Positions 31,508 through 43,637 of a DNA stretch of 64,000 nucleotides are shown here, piece after piece. This stretch comes from Sarcocystis neurona (lineage: Eukaryota > Apicomplexa > Conoidasida > Eucoccidiorida > Sarcocystidae). The stretch spans positions 1,234,833-1,298,832 of the forward strand of contig KL647300.1 of assembly GCA_000727475.1 (NCBI GenBank), written 5' to 3'. Made by a program: the position numbers and the translations under genes. Numbering within the stretch: the first letter of the stretch is position 1; every line of letters begins with the position of its first letter. Below the pieces are notes generated by a model. It did no database searches and had not been told where the DNA came from. It worked only from the letters and a program-made list of their open reading frames with translations.

Positions 31508-34334
31508 CGGATCCTATATATCTATATATACACGCTAGGGAGATATATGTACCTATACCTGTTTGAATCTGCGTATATCGGAACATGTGTGCTGTGCTAC
31601 ATAAAATTGACCTCTATCACGCCTTCACAAGTATGTAACACATATATACATCTCCTATATAAATAGATATATATACATATATATGTATATATATCTTCTG
31701 CGTAAATGAATATTTGTATATATATATATGCTTCCCTGGGGCTACGTATGTACGGTATCGTCAGAAAAATTCATCTTCCTCTTCATGTATGGTGCCACAC
31801 ACACATGTCCACACATATATATACACATATGTATATATATAGAGAGAGCTGGTTGTACATATATGTGAAGCCGTCTACATATATGGATTTGTCGGTGTAT
31901 AAATCCATGCATATGTATATACATATATATACATACAAAGAGAGATGGATGTGGTCCTATATATCTGGAGACGTCATCATATACGCATACATATATATAT
32001 ACACACATAGACGTATACACATATATATAGAAAGGGCGAGGGACCTTGCTGCGTATATCTGAAGACGTTTATACGTACGCATATATGTATATATATGTGG
32101 AAGGGTCATGGCTGTATACTTTGAAGGTGTCTACGTATGATACGCATGCGGCTATAAACAACTGGCGTATACGGATAAGACGGAGAGGGGGGGGCCCCGG
32201 CTGCTGCCTGCGACGCTTCTCCGCCGCTTCTCCACGGCGAGCCTCCCCCCCTTTCAAATGCATCTCCGTCCTCGAGACGCGACGGAGAAGAAGAAGAAAT
32301 CTACCAAAATACACGAATTCTATCTGAATACGATTCATGCAAGTCCCTTCTACAAAGAGGTCGCGACGCGGCGTCCAGCATCGATAATCACACATATACA
32401 CACATATATACACATATACAGGAGTATACATACATACATATGTCCCCCGACGAAACACGCGGTATTTTATCGCCTTCACCAAGAGAATATCTACACATAC
32501 TACTACGTCTACGTATATACCGAGCAAATACGTCTATATACAAGACCACGGGTGTAAATGTACCCGAGACAATATCTACAAACGACGTATACACCAATCT
32601 ATACATCGCTGCACACATGTACATCTACCTATCACACACAGACAGAGAGAGAGAGAGACAGACCTACGTATAATATGGCTGTCCTCATTTATATATATAT
32701 GTATATTCTTGTAGAGATATGCATGCCCACTTATTATACGGGTGCACATGTACACCTACGTATCCATATACACATACCTATCTATAATGTGGCTGTACCC
32801 ATACATAGATAGATACACGTATACGAATAGATATATAGATAGGTAGGTAGATGCATATTCGTAGAGAGATATGCATGCCCACTTACTATACGGGTGTACA
32901 ACCCTATATGGTTCTTGCTCGGATATGTATATATACACGTATATATACAGTGAGATATAGATACGTATATGTGTACCGTATCGATATACGTATGCGCATG
33001 TATAATATATATATCGGTGCAGACATCTGCTGGTGTACTGAAGCAGGGAGCTATATTCGGTTCCAGTCCTGCAAGACACAGAGATATATAGATAGATAGA
33101 TACAGACAGACATACATATACATGAATATAGATACAGATTTAGATGGAGACAGGTATAGATGGATACAGGTATAGATGGATACAGAGAGATCTACACAGA
33201 TATAAATAGGTACGTGCAAATATAGACGGATACAGATAGACACAGACAGATACACGCAGGTGGATTCAAACACACAGATACATATAGATGCAGATCAATA
33301 GATACACATACATAGACACAGATATAGAGATATATAGGTAGACAGATATATATAGATAAATATAGACAGACGTAGATAGATGGACATAGCTAGATAGATA
33401 CACCTAGACAAATGTAGGTAGACGGATGTAGACACACATAGAAAGATACAGAAGGCTGTAGACAGAAATATACGTGGATGTTGTAGATAGAAGGATATAG
33501 AGTCACGTATGCAGATACAGACAGATATAGCTGGATAGATAGCGCGAAAGAAATAAATCTCGAAGAGACAGACAAATCCGGGTTCTTTGGCTTCTTCGCA
33601 GGATAGACAAACCTCCCCCCCCCCCCTCTGGTGCAGAGACACGCGTGAAAGGGCTGCTAGCCGTGCAGAGAGACACACGCGGAACGGAGGGGAAGCCAGG
33701 GAGACACACGGCGGAGGAAAAATCGAGGAATCCGAAAAAAGGGAGACACCCCGGAAGAGACGGAGACACCGAGGGAGACGGGGACCAAAACCGGAGGAGA
33801 CCAACGGAGCGGAAGACGCAGAAACCGACGAAAAGGACCCCACACACACGGAGACGTGGCGAGCAGCAGACGATGAGACGGAGACGTGGCGAGCAGCAGA
33901 CGATGAGACGGAGACGTCGCGAGCAGCAGACGATGAGACGGAGACGTGGCGAGCAGCAGACGATGAGACGGAGACGTGGCGAGCAGCAGACGATGAGACG
34001 GAGACGTGGCGAGCAGCAGACGATGAGACGGAGACGTGGCGAGCAGCAGACGATGAGACGGAGACGTGGCGAGCAGCAGACGCCGAGCAGCAGACGCCGA
34101 GCAGCAGACGCCGAGACGGCGAGACGGGGAGAAGAAGAGGACGCGACGAAGACGCGGGGAGACATGGGGGGGGAAATTCACAGAAATGGGGGGCCCAACG
34201 AGAAATGACGGCGAGACAAATACGGAGAGGAGGCCCACCACGGAGACACGAAAAGAGGGACGCGCACAGAGAGACGGGAAGGACCGGACACGAAGCCGCA
34301 GCTGCTGTTTTAGCGGCGTCGAGTAGACACCCAC
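31126..34334. repeat. large intron with TA and GATA microsatellites
   Basis: (TA)n and TACATATA repeats run from 31,320 to 33,020. From 33,075 to 33,540 the plus strand is purine-rich GATA/GACAGATA repeat, the reverse in strand sense of the 29.4-30.1 kb tract. A 30-bp minisatellite follows. The short GC-rich piece at 32,180-32,340 has no convincing exon. Confidence 0.6.
33851..34090. repeat. eight copies of a 30-bp minisatellite
   Basis: The unit gagacgtggcgagcagcaga plus cgatgagacg starts at 33,851 and recurs every 30 bases to 34,061, almost without change. A 14-base variant (cgagcagcagacgc) follows three times. Because 30 is a multiple of three, the plus strand is open (33,587-34,459) as repeated ETWRAADDET, and the minus strand is open as well. 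It lies in the intron 5' of the 30,775-31,125 exon on the sense strand. Confidence 0.95.
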
Positions 34335-34760
34335 CAGGGCGCGGGCCATGGCGACGGCGCCGACGAGAAGCCGCAGCGAAGCATCGCGAATGGGCTGCGC
34401 AGCAGGCGCGGGCAGCAGGGGGTCAGTCAGCGAGTTGCAGCGCCGCACGGAGATATTGAAGAGGACGTCGCAGTGTGTGACGACGTCCCACCAGCCCGTC
34501 TCTTCCCCGCCCCACTGCAGCAGCTCCTGCATGACTGTCTTCCCTTCGTCTTCGTCTTCTTCGGCGTCGGGTTCGTCTTCTTCGCTTGCGTCCGCTTCGT
34601 CCGCGTTCTTCTCCTCTTCGTCTTCTTCGGCGTCCCGCCCGCCACCGCCACTGCGTTGCTGCTGCTGTTGCGCGTGGGAGGGGGGGAGCGGGAGGTGCTG
34701 CTGCGCCGCGCGGCGGCGGAAAAAGACGGACCCCGCCGCGTCGACGCGCCCCGGGCGCCC
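34335..34760 (-). CDS. giant gene, 142-codon exon with acidic tract
   Basis: Acceptor GTCTCTGTGTGTGGCAG, phase 0: GRPGRVDAAGSVFFRRRAAQ, a short poly-Gln, a Glu/Asp tract (about 40 residues), then an ordered part, TVMQELLQWGGEETGWWDVV, THCDVLFNISVRRCNSLTDP and LRLLVGAVAMARAL, ending at CTG|GTGGGT. Exactly 142 codons, phase 0 at both ends. The last 60 residues look like two helical repeats. No family recognised. Confidence 0.6.
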
Positions 34761-34931
34761 CTGCCACACACAGAGACTCCGACGGGAAAACAGCAGCAGT
34801 CGCAGCCGAGACCCACACGGCGCAGCCCACGCCAAACAGCAAAAGAAGACCGGGAAGAAGAAACCGGAACCGACGAAGAAGCAGCAGCAGCAGTCGCGGC
34901 ACGGGGCAGAGACCAGAGAACGCCGGCCAAA

Positions 34932-34991
34932 GAAGCGGAAGACGCAGAAGCGGAAGACGCAGAAGCGGAAGACGCAGAAGCGGAAGACGCA
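34932..34991. repeat. four copies of a 15-bp repeat
   Basis: gaagcggaagacgca repeats four times without change. On the minus strand, in the frame of the preceding piece, it gives Ala-Ser-Ser-Ala-Ser; on the plus strand KRKTQ or EAEDA. Whether it is exon or intron depends on where the exon at 35,143 ends. Confidence 0.9.
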
Positions 34992-35098
34992 GTTGCGACA
35001 CGGGGCAGGCCACGCGACAGCAGAAGACGATACAGCAGCAGTCCATCTTGACGAATTTGCACGGCGAGGTGCGCATGCACGCCGGCGAGAGTCACCAC

Positions 35099-35143
35099 CT
35101 TCCCAGAGACATATTGACACGCCGCAAAAATGCCAACGAACTT
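35099..35143 (-). CDS. giant gene, exon with uncertain 3' end
   Basis: After acceptor GTGACTTTGTCAAG the phase-0 frame reads KFVGIFAACQYVSGK, ending at AAG|GTGGTG. The same frame stays open far beyond (VVTLAGVHAHLAVQIRQDGL, then LLYRLLLSRG and the 15-bp repeat), so the exon may extend for up to about 330 bases. The next exon begins at 34,760 in another frame, so an intron must lie between. The start could also be a little upstream, at CDFVKKF. Confidence 0.4.
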
Positions 35144-36011
35144 CTTGACAAAGTCACACACGCGCAGGTAAATAAAAACAATGCGGCCCCCTCTTCCACC
35201 AACCCCACAAACGCACGACGCAACAACAAAAGACCTCCAAAGCTACACACATATATATACGTGTGTATCTGTGTGTGTGTATAATACACAAGTGTACACA
35301 CACACATATATATATAAGTAGTTACGAATGTACCGACAACAAAACAACTGCGCATTTACATACACATGCATATATATATGTGTATAGATACATGTACGTA
35401 TATACGTGTGTGTATATCAAACGTACATATATATATATAGCTACGAAGTGCAGATGGATGTAGGTGTGAGTTATCGGTCTGCATGCGCCCTGCATACAGG
35501 TATATACTTATGTATATACGTGCATATATACGTATATATATATGTACATATATACACGTTTACGGCCAGTACCAAGATGATCGCCCGTGCGTACAAAAGC
35601 CTGTGTGTGTGTATGCTGCGAGGAAGGAAGAAACGGAGGAGAGCCGCGCACGTGCTCACTTCTTCCGTACGTCAATCTACGCAACTGTATTTACAGGCAG
35701 CTGCATGCGCATGGCACAAGCCCATAGGCCGGGCTCGTGTGTACGACTGAACTGCTGCTGCTGTTCCTGTGGCGACGGCAACTGTCCCTCTCTCTTTCCC
35801 TACGAGAAGCGAAGATTGCTGCCGCTGCTGCTCCTCCTGACGCCGGCTTCCCCCTTCCTCCTCAGCTGCTGTTTGGTTGCAGTTTCTGCTGTTGCTTCTG
35901 CTGTTGCTTTTCTTCTGTTTCTGCTGCTGCTTCTGCTGCTGCTTCTGCTGCTCTTCTGTTACTGCTGCTGCTGCGGCTGCGGGTGTTGCTGCTGCTGCTA
36001 GTTCTGCTCAC

Positions 36012-36620
36012 CGGCGTGGGGAGTTCAACAGAGAGCAGCGAGACGCGCGCTTTTAGCTCTTCGGTTGCCGCCAGAAGCGCCGCCGCCCTGCGGGCCAACA
36101 GCAGCAGCTCTTCCTGCTCCTGCTGCAGCAACAATTGCTGTATCTCTTCTTGTTCCTCTTCCTCTTCCTGCTTTTCTTCTTCGTACTGCTGCCGCTGTGG
36201 CTGCTGCGGCTGCTGCTTCTTCGTCTCTGTTGCTCGAGCCTCGTCTCCTGTGCGCCTCCTGCAGCTGCTTCTTGGCGCACTGCGCGAACGGAGAGCCAGC
36301 AGCAGCTCATAGATGCGCGACAGCAGCTGCTGCAGTGCAACTTCGATCGGCAGCAGCAAGTGCGGCGGCCGAATTGTTCCTTCTTGTTCTTCTTCTTCTC
36401 CGGTCTTCTCTCCTTCCTCCCCCTGGTGTTCCTCTGCTGTTGCGTCGTCTCCTTCCTCCTGCTGCTGCTGCCCGCATTTCTGTTGCTCTTCCTCTCCCTG
36501 CTCTCGCTCCTGCGGCTGCTCCACCGCCACTGCTGCTTCGCCGCTGCGCGGTCCTCCCCCCCCCGCCTGCTGCTGCTGGAAGTCCGCATAGTAAATGTCC
36601 AGGTCTTCTTCGTTCAAGTT
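36012..36620 (-). CDS. giant gene, 203-codon Glu/Gln-rich exon
   Basis: Acceptor TGGTGGCTGTCAACGCTGCAG, phase 0: NLNEEDLDIYYADFQQQQ, then a Glu/Gln-rich region, an ordered helix (HLLLPIEVALQQLLSRIYEL), more charged sequence, QLLLQQEQEELLLLARRAAA and VSLLSVELPTP at donor CCG|GTGAGC. Exactly 203 codons, phase 0 at both ends. Joined to the exon on its right, the protein reads AVEEDE-NLNEEDLDI, so the acidic character continues across the splice. Reads as coiled coil. Confidence 0.65.
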
Positions 36621-37208
36621 CTGCAGCGTTGACAGCCACCAGCAGCAACGGCAGCAGCAGAAACCGCAGCAATACCAAGAGCCACAGTAACACCGACTGC
36701 AGCAGGCGCAGCAGCAGCAACGCCAGCTGCAGCAGCCGCGGCAGCGAAAGAAGCACGAACCTCAGCTGCAACGACAACGACAGCTGCACTCGCCCCCGGT
36801 CGCCGCAACAGTACTGGCAACAGCACCCGTACCTCCACGGGGAGCAGCAGCAGCAGCACCCGCGGCAGCACGGGCAACAGCAGCAGCAGCGGTCCCGGCA
36901 CAAGTAACAGCAGTAGCTGCGGCGTTTACGTCAAGAACAGCAGCAACAGCAGCAGCTGCCGCATTGACCCACAAAAGAACAGATGACTCATAGTCCTGCG
37001 ACACAAGCGCCCCAAGAAAGAAAAGTAGGCTGTCTAAACCAAGCGAATATGTGGACGTGTGCGTCCCTCACTTTTTATATGCAGTTTCTTCTTCTTCATG
37101 ATTTGACATATATATATATATATATACACAGCAAGACGTCTATGTGGAAGAGAAAATACGCATACATGCGGAAGATCTGCTGCTGATGCTGTTTTTCCGG
37201 TTGCCTAC

Positions 37209-37871
37209 CTCGTCTTCCTCTACAGCTCCAGGAGCACTGTCCTCCTCTGCTTCTGCCTCCATTTCACCACCTGACGCTCTGACTCCTGCTGTTGCTGCTG
37301 CATCTTCTGCTGCTGGTGTTGCTGCCGTTACACCGTCTGCGTTCTCTTCCTCTTCCGCGGCAGCGCCGCGCCCTGCTGTTCTTTCTTCTGCTGCAGCAGC
37401 TGTTCCCAGCCCTGCTGTTGCGGCGCCTGTGTGACGTGTGGAAGTGGCTGCAGCTGGCTGTTTGTCTCCTGCTGCTGCTCTCTCTGCTGCTGCTGCCGCC
37501 GCTTCTTCGTCTTCTTCGTTCTCTTCTGCGGCTCCTGCCGCCGAGGTGGTGACTCCCCCTTCATCTGCTGCGGCTGTTGCTGCTGGCAGCGTCACGGCCT
37601 CTCTGCCCGCCCATCCGCCCTCCCCCCCCGCCTGCTGCTGCCGCTCCTTTTCCTCCTCCTCCTGCTGCTGCTGTCCCTGCTGCCGCTGCTTTTCTGCGAC
37701 GGCCGCCACACCGCCTGCCTGGCCGGCTGCTCTCTCTTTTCCCTGCGGCAGCAACAGCAGCGTCGTAAGTGTCAGGCCAGCCGTGATGCAGCAGCGCAGC
37801 CAGAGCCACGCCAGGATGCCGCGCATGCTGCAGCACCAGCTCTGCCAGTAGCAGCAGACGGTTTCCCACAG
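37209..37871 (-). CDS. giant gene, 221-codon exon
   Basis: Acceptor AACGCATGCGTGGCTAG, phase 0: LWETVCCYWQSWCCSMRGIL then AWLWLRCCITAGLTLTTLLL, a hydrophobic pair of helices, followed by Gln/Glu-rich and Ala/Glu-rich low complexity and APGAVEEDE at donor GAG|GTAGGC. Exactly 221 codons, phase 0 at both ends. The hydrophobic start could be a buried HEAT-type pair rather than a membrane segment. A second frame (LQHARHPGVALAALLHHGWP) is also open over the first 100 bases and leaves some doubt about the start. Confidence 0.6.
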
Positions 37872-39871
37872 CTAGCCACGCATGCGTTCCTCGCTGCTGC
37901 TCCTGCAGCTCCTATACGGACACACCAGCAACAAAAACATACACCCTGCTCCACGGCGCCCCAAGCAACTAACCATCCACATGCCTATCTATCTCTCTGC
38001 ATACAACATATATATATACAAACGGAAACACAGATATATATATATATATGAAAGCATATATACAAGTATGTGTATAAATATATGTATATATTTACTTTAT
38101 ATTGGAAATAGACAAGAAAGTATGTAGTGCCTGCTACCGGCAACCAAACGAAAAACCCGCATATATATATATATATGTGTATATACGTTCAGATACAGAC
38201 ACGTCTGTACGTGTACCCCTGGGCAGCAGCTGCTGGTCAAAAAACTACGTATACATGAATATATACACATACCTACACCTGTTTCTATATTGGTGCACAT
38301 ACCTATACATGTATATAGATATGTATACACACATATATCTCTCTTACTCTCTCCATACATATATGTACATAAATACAGATGTACATACCTATAGCGGTTT
38401 CTCTATTGATGTGCACACCTACATATATATATGTATATGAATATGTACCTATATCTGTTCCTATATTCATGTACGTATCTCTATCCATGCATAGACATAT
38501 GTATATCTTTTTTCCGGCCCCAACCTCGTCATCTCTCTGTATATATGTGTGCGTGCGTATCTCCTGCGTATCTCTTTCGAAGGACCGGCGTATCTGTTAT
38601 GCTGTCGCGCGTGGAGAATATATGAAGGGGCTATCTGTCCAGAAGATACGCGGACTTGTGTCTGCGTCCGCATCAGGACTGCTGCAGCAGCTGACGCAGA
38701 GAACAGCGGCGGGCGCGGGAAGGCCGCGAAAGAGATTCGTATGGACAGGCTTCGATGAGGAGATGAATCCGCGCCCTCGAAGTGCGAGCAAGGAACTTCT
38801 GTCCTGCTAAGTGACTTCTTGCTCCTGGGATTGAAAATTCAAAAAAATAAATGGGGGGGAGACACAAACGGAAAAACGGAGACGGGGACGGCGAGACGCG
38901 GAGGAGACGCACGGAGACGCCGAGACGCGGAGACGCGGAGACACGGAGACGCGGAGACGCCAGGAGATCTCTATGTATGGATACATATACATATATATAT
39001 ATATGCGTAGGTTTATACATACATAGAAATGATTTATATAAAGAAAAGAGAGATACACAGAAAGACAGAGGGGCAGATAAATATTGGTACCTGCAAAAAT
39101 GGGCACATATAGAGGCATATAAATATATACCAATGCATGTACAGCTGTTTATGAAGAGAGACGGAGAGACAGAGAAAGGGAAACGGAAGACAGACAGAAA
39201 TATATTTCTACAAATATATAAATGTACACGAATATGTGGATATATAAATATAGGGAGAGACGGAATACGGAATACGTATGTATGTATATATGTGCGTGTG
39301 CAGGTATACCAGTGTATATAGAGAGTCTGTGAGGTTCTCTACCTACACCTGTATGTGTATACGAATACATTCGTATGTCAAGAAGCAAAATCTTTGTAGA
39401 CCTACTAAGACTACAGGCACTTACACACACATATGTATACACACATACATACATACATGCATACATACATACATATACATACATACATACATATACATAC
39501 ATACATACATACATATACATACATACATACAAACATACATATATATATATATGTACTCACAGTACAGGTATCCACATATACGTATATATACCTATGTGTG
39601 GACAGGTAGAGATGTTCAGGGCGCCGACAACACAGATTGATTTTCATCGAAGGTACACATACGGCTGTGTCTCCATCTGTCTCATGCCGTTACTTCTTCA
39701 TCTACTGCGCATGCACATCTAATATACACAGACATGGAGAGACGGGGAGGACGCAATGGGAAGGGAAAATGAGTGAGCCGTCTTTGAGTGCATGACGAAC
39801 GGCGTTAACGACGAAGAGAGACACATTGAGGTGTACGGGTGAAGCAGCAAATGTCCTTCGTTTTGATCTAC
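37872..39871. repeat. intron, mainly TA and ACATAC microsatellites
   Basis: (TA)n and TATACATA tracts occupy 38,000-38,520 and 38,980-39,330; an ACATAC-type repeat occupies 39,430-39,545. A GC-richer island at 38,590-38,810 has a minus-strand frame (FSASAAAAVLMRTQTQVRVS) that could be a small exon, but I found no matching splice pair. 38,870-38,965 is a purine-rich GGAGAC repeat. Confidence 0.5.
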
Positions 39872-41196
39872 CTGCGCGGAGGAGGCGTTCTGCTGCAGGC
39901 GCGCTGCTGCCTTATCGAAGAGGACAGCAAGGCGCAAGACCGAATGCGACGCGACACCCGCAAAGAAAACGTCCTGCATGCCTGCTGTCTTGCCCGCGGC
40001 AGCAGCTGCTGCCCGTCCCCTTCGTCTTTGTCTTTTTTCTTTCTCTTCTTCTTCCTCTGCCAGCAGCAGCTGCAGCAGCGCAGTCCCCGCAGCAGGGGGC
40101 AGGTCGTAGAGACATGCGAGCAGCGTAAAAGGATGGGCAGCGACGCAGACCAGCACCCCAAGGCCGAGCAGCACCGTCTCTGTAGCAGTGTCTCTGCGAT
40201 TGCAGAGGCTGCAGACCGCAGCAGCTGCCTGACGCACAAGCGGCAGGTAGAGCGGGACGTCCACGGCTGGCGTGCCTGCTTCTTCTCCTTCTGCGGCTGC
40301 TGCCGCCTGTCCCCCGCCTCGTAGAGCCGCAGCCGCATTTGCTGCTGCGCCGCCGGGGAAACCCGCCGAACATGCAGTTGCCGCTGCAGCCGAGTCTGCT
40401 GCGAAGGCGGCAGCAGCGTAGGGAGGCGCAGCCGACGGCGGGGGAGGAGGCGGCGCACCAGCAGCCGCCAGCGGCGGTGGCGGCGGTCCTGCAGGCGGCG
40501 GAGGGGGGGGGCGGCAGCTGCTGCCGAAGGAGGAGGTGCAGGCGCAGCAGCAGCAGCACTGCCGGAGCCAGCGGCAGGCGGATACGCTTCGCGACGAGGG
40601 TGAGGCGGGTGCGAGGTGCGCTGCTGCTGCCCGCTGCCTCCGCCGGTCGTCGACGACGCATCGGCAGCAGAAGGAAAAAAGCCGGCAGCAGCCCCAGGAA
40701 CCGGAGGAGGCAGAGCAGCAGCAGCAGCAGGAGGAAGACGCGCTGTGCGGCGCGCCGCGTCGACTAGTCGCTGGTATTCTACGATGATCAAACCGACAAG
40801 CCGCAGCGCGCACCGCAGCAGTGCCCCTGCTACGCCTCCTGCTTCTCCTCCTTCTTCTCTTCCTCTGCTGGCCGCTTCGTCTTCTCTGTCTATCGTAGAA
40901 CCCTGCGTCGCTGCTGCCTGCTGCTGCGGCTGCTGCGGCTGCTGCGGCTGCATCTGCTGCTCCGCTCGCGCTTCAGCCGCCGCAGCAGCGGCGAGGTGTG
41001 GCGAGGACAGCAGCAGAACGCACACCTGCAGCAGCCGTGCAGCCGGCAGGGAGACGAGACGCTGCAGCTGCGAAAGAGACGCAGCAGCGGCCGCAGCCCG
41101 CGCCTGCAGCAGCAGCAGGTGCTCGACGAACAGCAGCAGCCGACACAAGTCTCTGGCGATGCTGTCGAATGCCGATGGAGCAACAAACGAGTACCC
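39872..41196 (-). CDS. giant gene, 442-codon exon with a frame break at a poly-G run
   Basis: Acceptor GGTTTTGCTGTTTCTCAG, phase 0: GYSFVAPSAFDSIARDLCRL then LLFVEHLLLLQ, Leu-rich helices, a Gln/Pro tract and LIIVEYQRLVDAARRTARL, then poly-Pro. At the nine-G run 40,503-40,511 the open frame changes. Beyond it the frame continues with VPLYLPLVRQAAAAVCSLCN, TATETVLLGLGVLVCVAAHP and FDKAAARLQQNASSAQ to donor CAG|GTAGAT. The exon as given is 1,325 bases; one added base makes 442 codons with phase 0 at both ends. Helical-repeat-like. Confidence 0.65.
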
Positions 41197-42220
41197 CTGA
41201 GAAACAGCAAAACCAACACATCAACAGGAAGGGAAAACGTGTCCACATATATAGAGAGACAGAGACAGACATACAGATTGACTAGGATGTGTATGTACTT
41301 ATACACATGTATGTATACGTATATGCATCAACAGGAAAGAGAAACGTCCCCATACATATATATATATATATATACACAGAGGGGGAGAAATAGATACATG
41401 GATATATGCATATATATATGTATATGTATGTATATGTATTCGTATATATATATGTATATATGTGTGTACAATATACATTTATTTATATGTGCGGATCCTA
41501 TTCTGAGGAAGTTCCTTCACATCCAAAGTCAAGTAGAAGCAAAAACTGTCAAAATGTCATTTCTATACATATACAGAGGGCAGAATGTATGCATACATAT
41601 AAACGTACAGGTATATTACGTACATATATATATATATATATATACGTATATATATATATGTAGGTGTTGGTATACACAGCGACGACACAAAAAACCCTAC
41701 TGACAGAGAGACATACAAACATACGACGCAGGGAAACTTCGTCAATATACGCGCCGGCATACATATATATATACATAGTTTATATATATACATACACATT
41801 ATACATATATATACATGAGTAACATTTCTCCCTGCATACATATATATAGAGAGAGATAAAAAGAGAGGGAGGCATATATATATATGTATATATATAGTAT
41901 GCATGACCCGAGGCCTTCATATAGGAGTAGAGGAATATACTGTTGCTGTGTGATACACACGCGATAGTCTCTACACATTTGTGACTTGGCGCACTCGCTT
42001 ACATTCACGCATCCACTCCTGTCTCTCTGTTTACCTACACATATCTACATTTACTTATATATTTTGCCCGGTCTCTGCCTATCTACATATATATCTTCCT
42101 TTGTCCCTCCCTATATATACACACATATATATATATATGTGTATCTCTGCCTCTCTGTCTCTATTTATATATATACATATATACACATATATATATATAT
42201 CCCTGTGTTCTATCTCTCCT

Positions 42221-42251
<31 letters not shown>

Positions 42252-43055
42252 CCCTGTGTTCTATCTCTCTCTCTCTCTATATATATATATATACATATAT
42301 ATACACATATATATATATATACATATATCCCTGTGTTCTATCTCTCCTTATATATATACATATATATATATATACCTGTGTTCTATGTGTACCTCTGTCT
42401 CTCCATATATATATATATACATATATACATATATATACACATATATATATACATATCCCTGTGTTCTATGTGTGTCTCTGTCTCTCCTTATATGTACATA
42501 TATATATATATACGTATGTAATTCCCTGTGTTATGCCTGTGTCTCTGTCTGCGCTTATATATATATATATATATGTATGTCTATGTATATATTTCCCTGT
42601 GTTCTGTGTATGTCTCTCTCTGCCAGTAGACATGCAAATGCATGTGTAGGGCTGTGCAGGGGCGGCATGCGTCTTGGCCCCGCTGCTTCCCGTACTGCGT
42701 CCACCGGTCGAAATTGATACGTGCTGCATGTTTTTCTCGACCCACCTAAACCGCTGCCGTATTCTCTGACTCTGTCCACACGTGTATTGTCCTTCTGAGA
42801 GAGCAGCAAAGACAGAGAGGCTTCCGGGAGAAGAAGATAGAAAGGGACACGAAGACGTCCATACGTATATATTCGCACATATACAGAGAGGATGAAGAAA
42901 GGCCCTCTCTGTATGACATTGCAGAGTTTTGCATGCGGGCCGAAGAGAGGTGGTGAGCCGAGCAGCAGGTGTTGCTTTCTCTCGTTGCTGTGCTCGGCGA
43001 AGGAGATACTACTGCAGCGCTGGCGAGATGCACGCGCACGAGGTTTGGGGCTTAC
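41197..43055. repeat. intron, TA microsatellites
   Basis: Mostly (TA)n and TATC repeats from 41,240 to 42,630, including several near-identical blocks built on ccctgtgttctatctctcct (42,200, 42,250, 42,330, 42,380, 42,460). 42,640-43,055 is GC-richer and its frames continue from the adjacent exon past the donor; I take them as intronic. Confidence 0.6.
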
Positions 43056-43637
43056 AACAGCAAGCGCAGGTGCAATACTGCGGCATATTCTTCTGCGAGC
43101 TGCGGCAGCAGCAGCCAGCGCTTCCTGCTCTCTTCTCTCCTTCGACTTCTGCTGCTGTTGCTCCTCCTCCTTCTCGTCCTGCTGCTGCTCTTCCTGCTGC
43201 TGCTGTTTGTCGTTGTTCGCTCCCCCCTCTGCGTCTTCTGCTGCCTCTGCCTCTGCCCCTGCCTCTGCGCCTGCTGCTGCTGCGCCTCCTCCTCCTTCGC
43301 CTCGTCCGCGACCACCTTCTGCGCCCGCAGGCGCGTGTCTGCTGCTGCTGGCGGCTACGAGCAGCTGCTTCTGTCGCTGCGGCTGCGGCTTCTGGGGCGC
43401 CGCGCTTTTCTTCTGCTGCAGCTGCTGCTGCTCGACCTGGGACAAGTAGACGGCGAGCAGGGTGTCCATACAATCGAATAGCAGAGAATAGACGGGGATG
43501 CGGTGGGAAGCGAGCATCGCAGCCGCCTGCACCCCGAGAACGTGCAGCGCCGCTGACGCACTTGTCGAACACCGGGACACCAGAGAGAGCAGCAGCACCA
43601 GTTCCTCCATCCTCACGCTCTCTGTCCCCTCCATCCA
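43056..43637 (-). CDS. giant gene, 194-codon exon
   Basis: Acceptor TTTGTGTGTTTCTGCTGCAG, phase 0: WMEGTESVRMEELVLLLSLV, then LHVLGVQAAAMLASHRIPVY and SLLFDCMDTLLAVYLSQVEQ, three clear amphipathic helices of ARM/HEAT character. A Gln, Gly/Ala and Glu/Gln low-complexity insert follows, then ICRSIAPALAV at donor GTT|GTAAGC. Exactly 194 codons, phase 0 at both ends. The first 70 residues are among the best evidence that the gene encodes a helical-repeat scaffold. Confidence 0.7.

Noticed and set aside
33587..34459. 290-codon plus-strand frame with repeated ETWRAADDET
   Set aside because: It is kept open by a 30-base repeat, lies in an intron of the minus-strand gene and has no splice or homology support. 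Kept only as a repeat.
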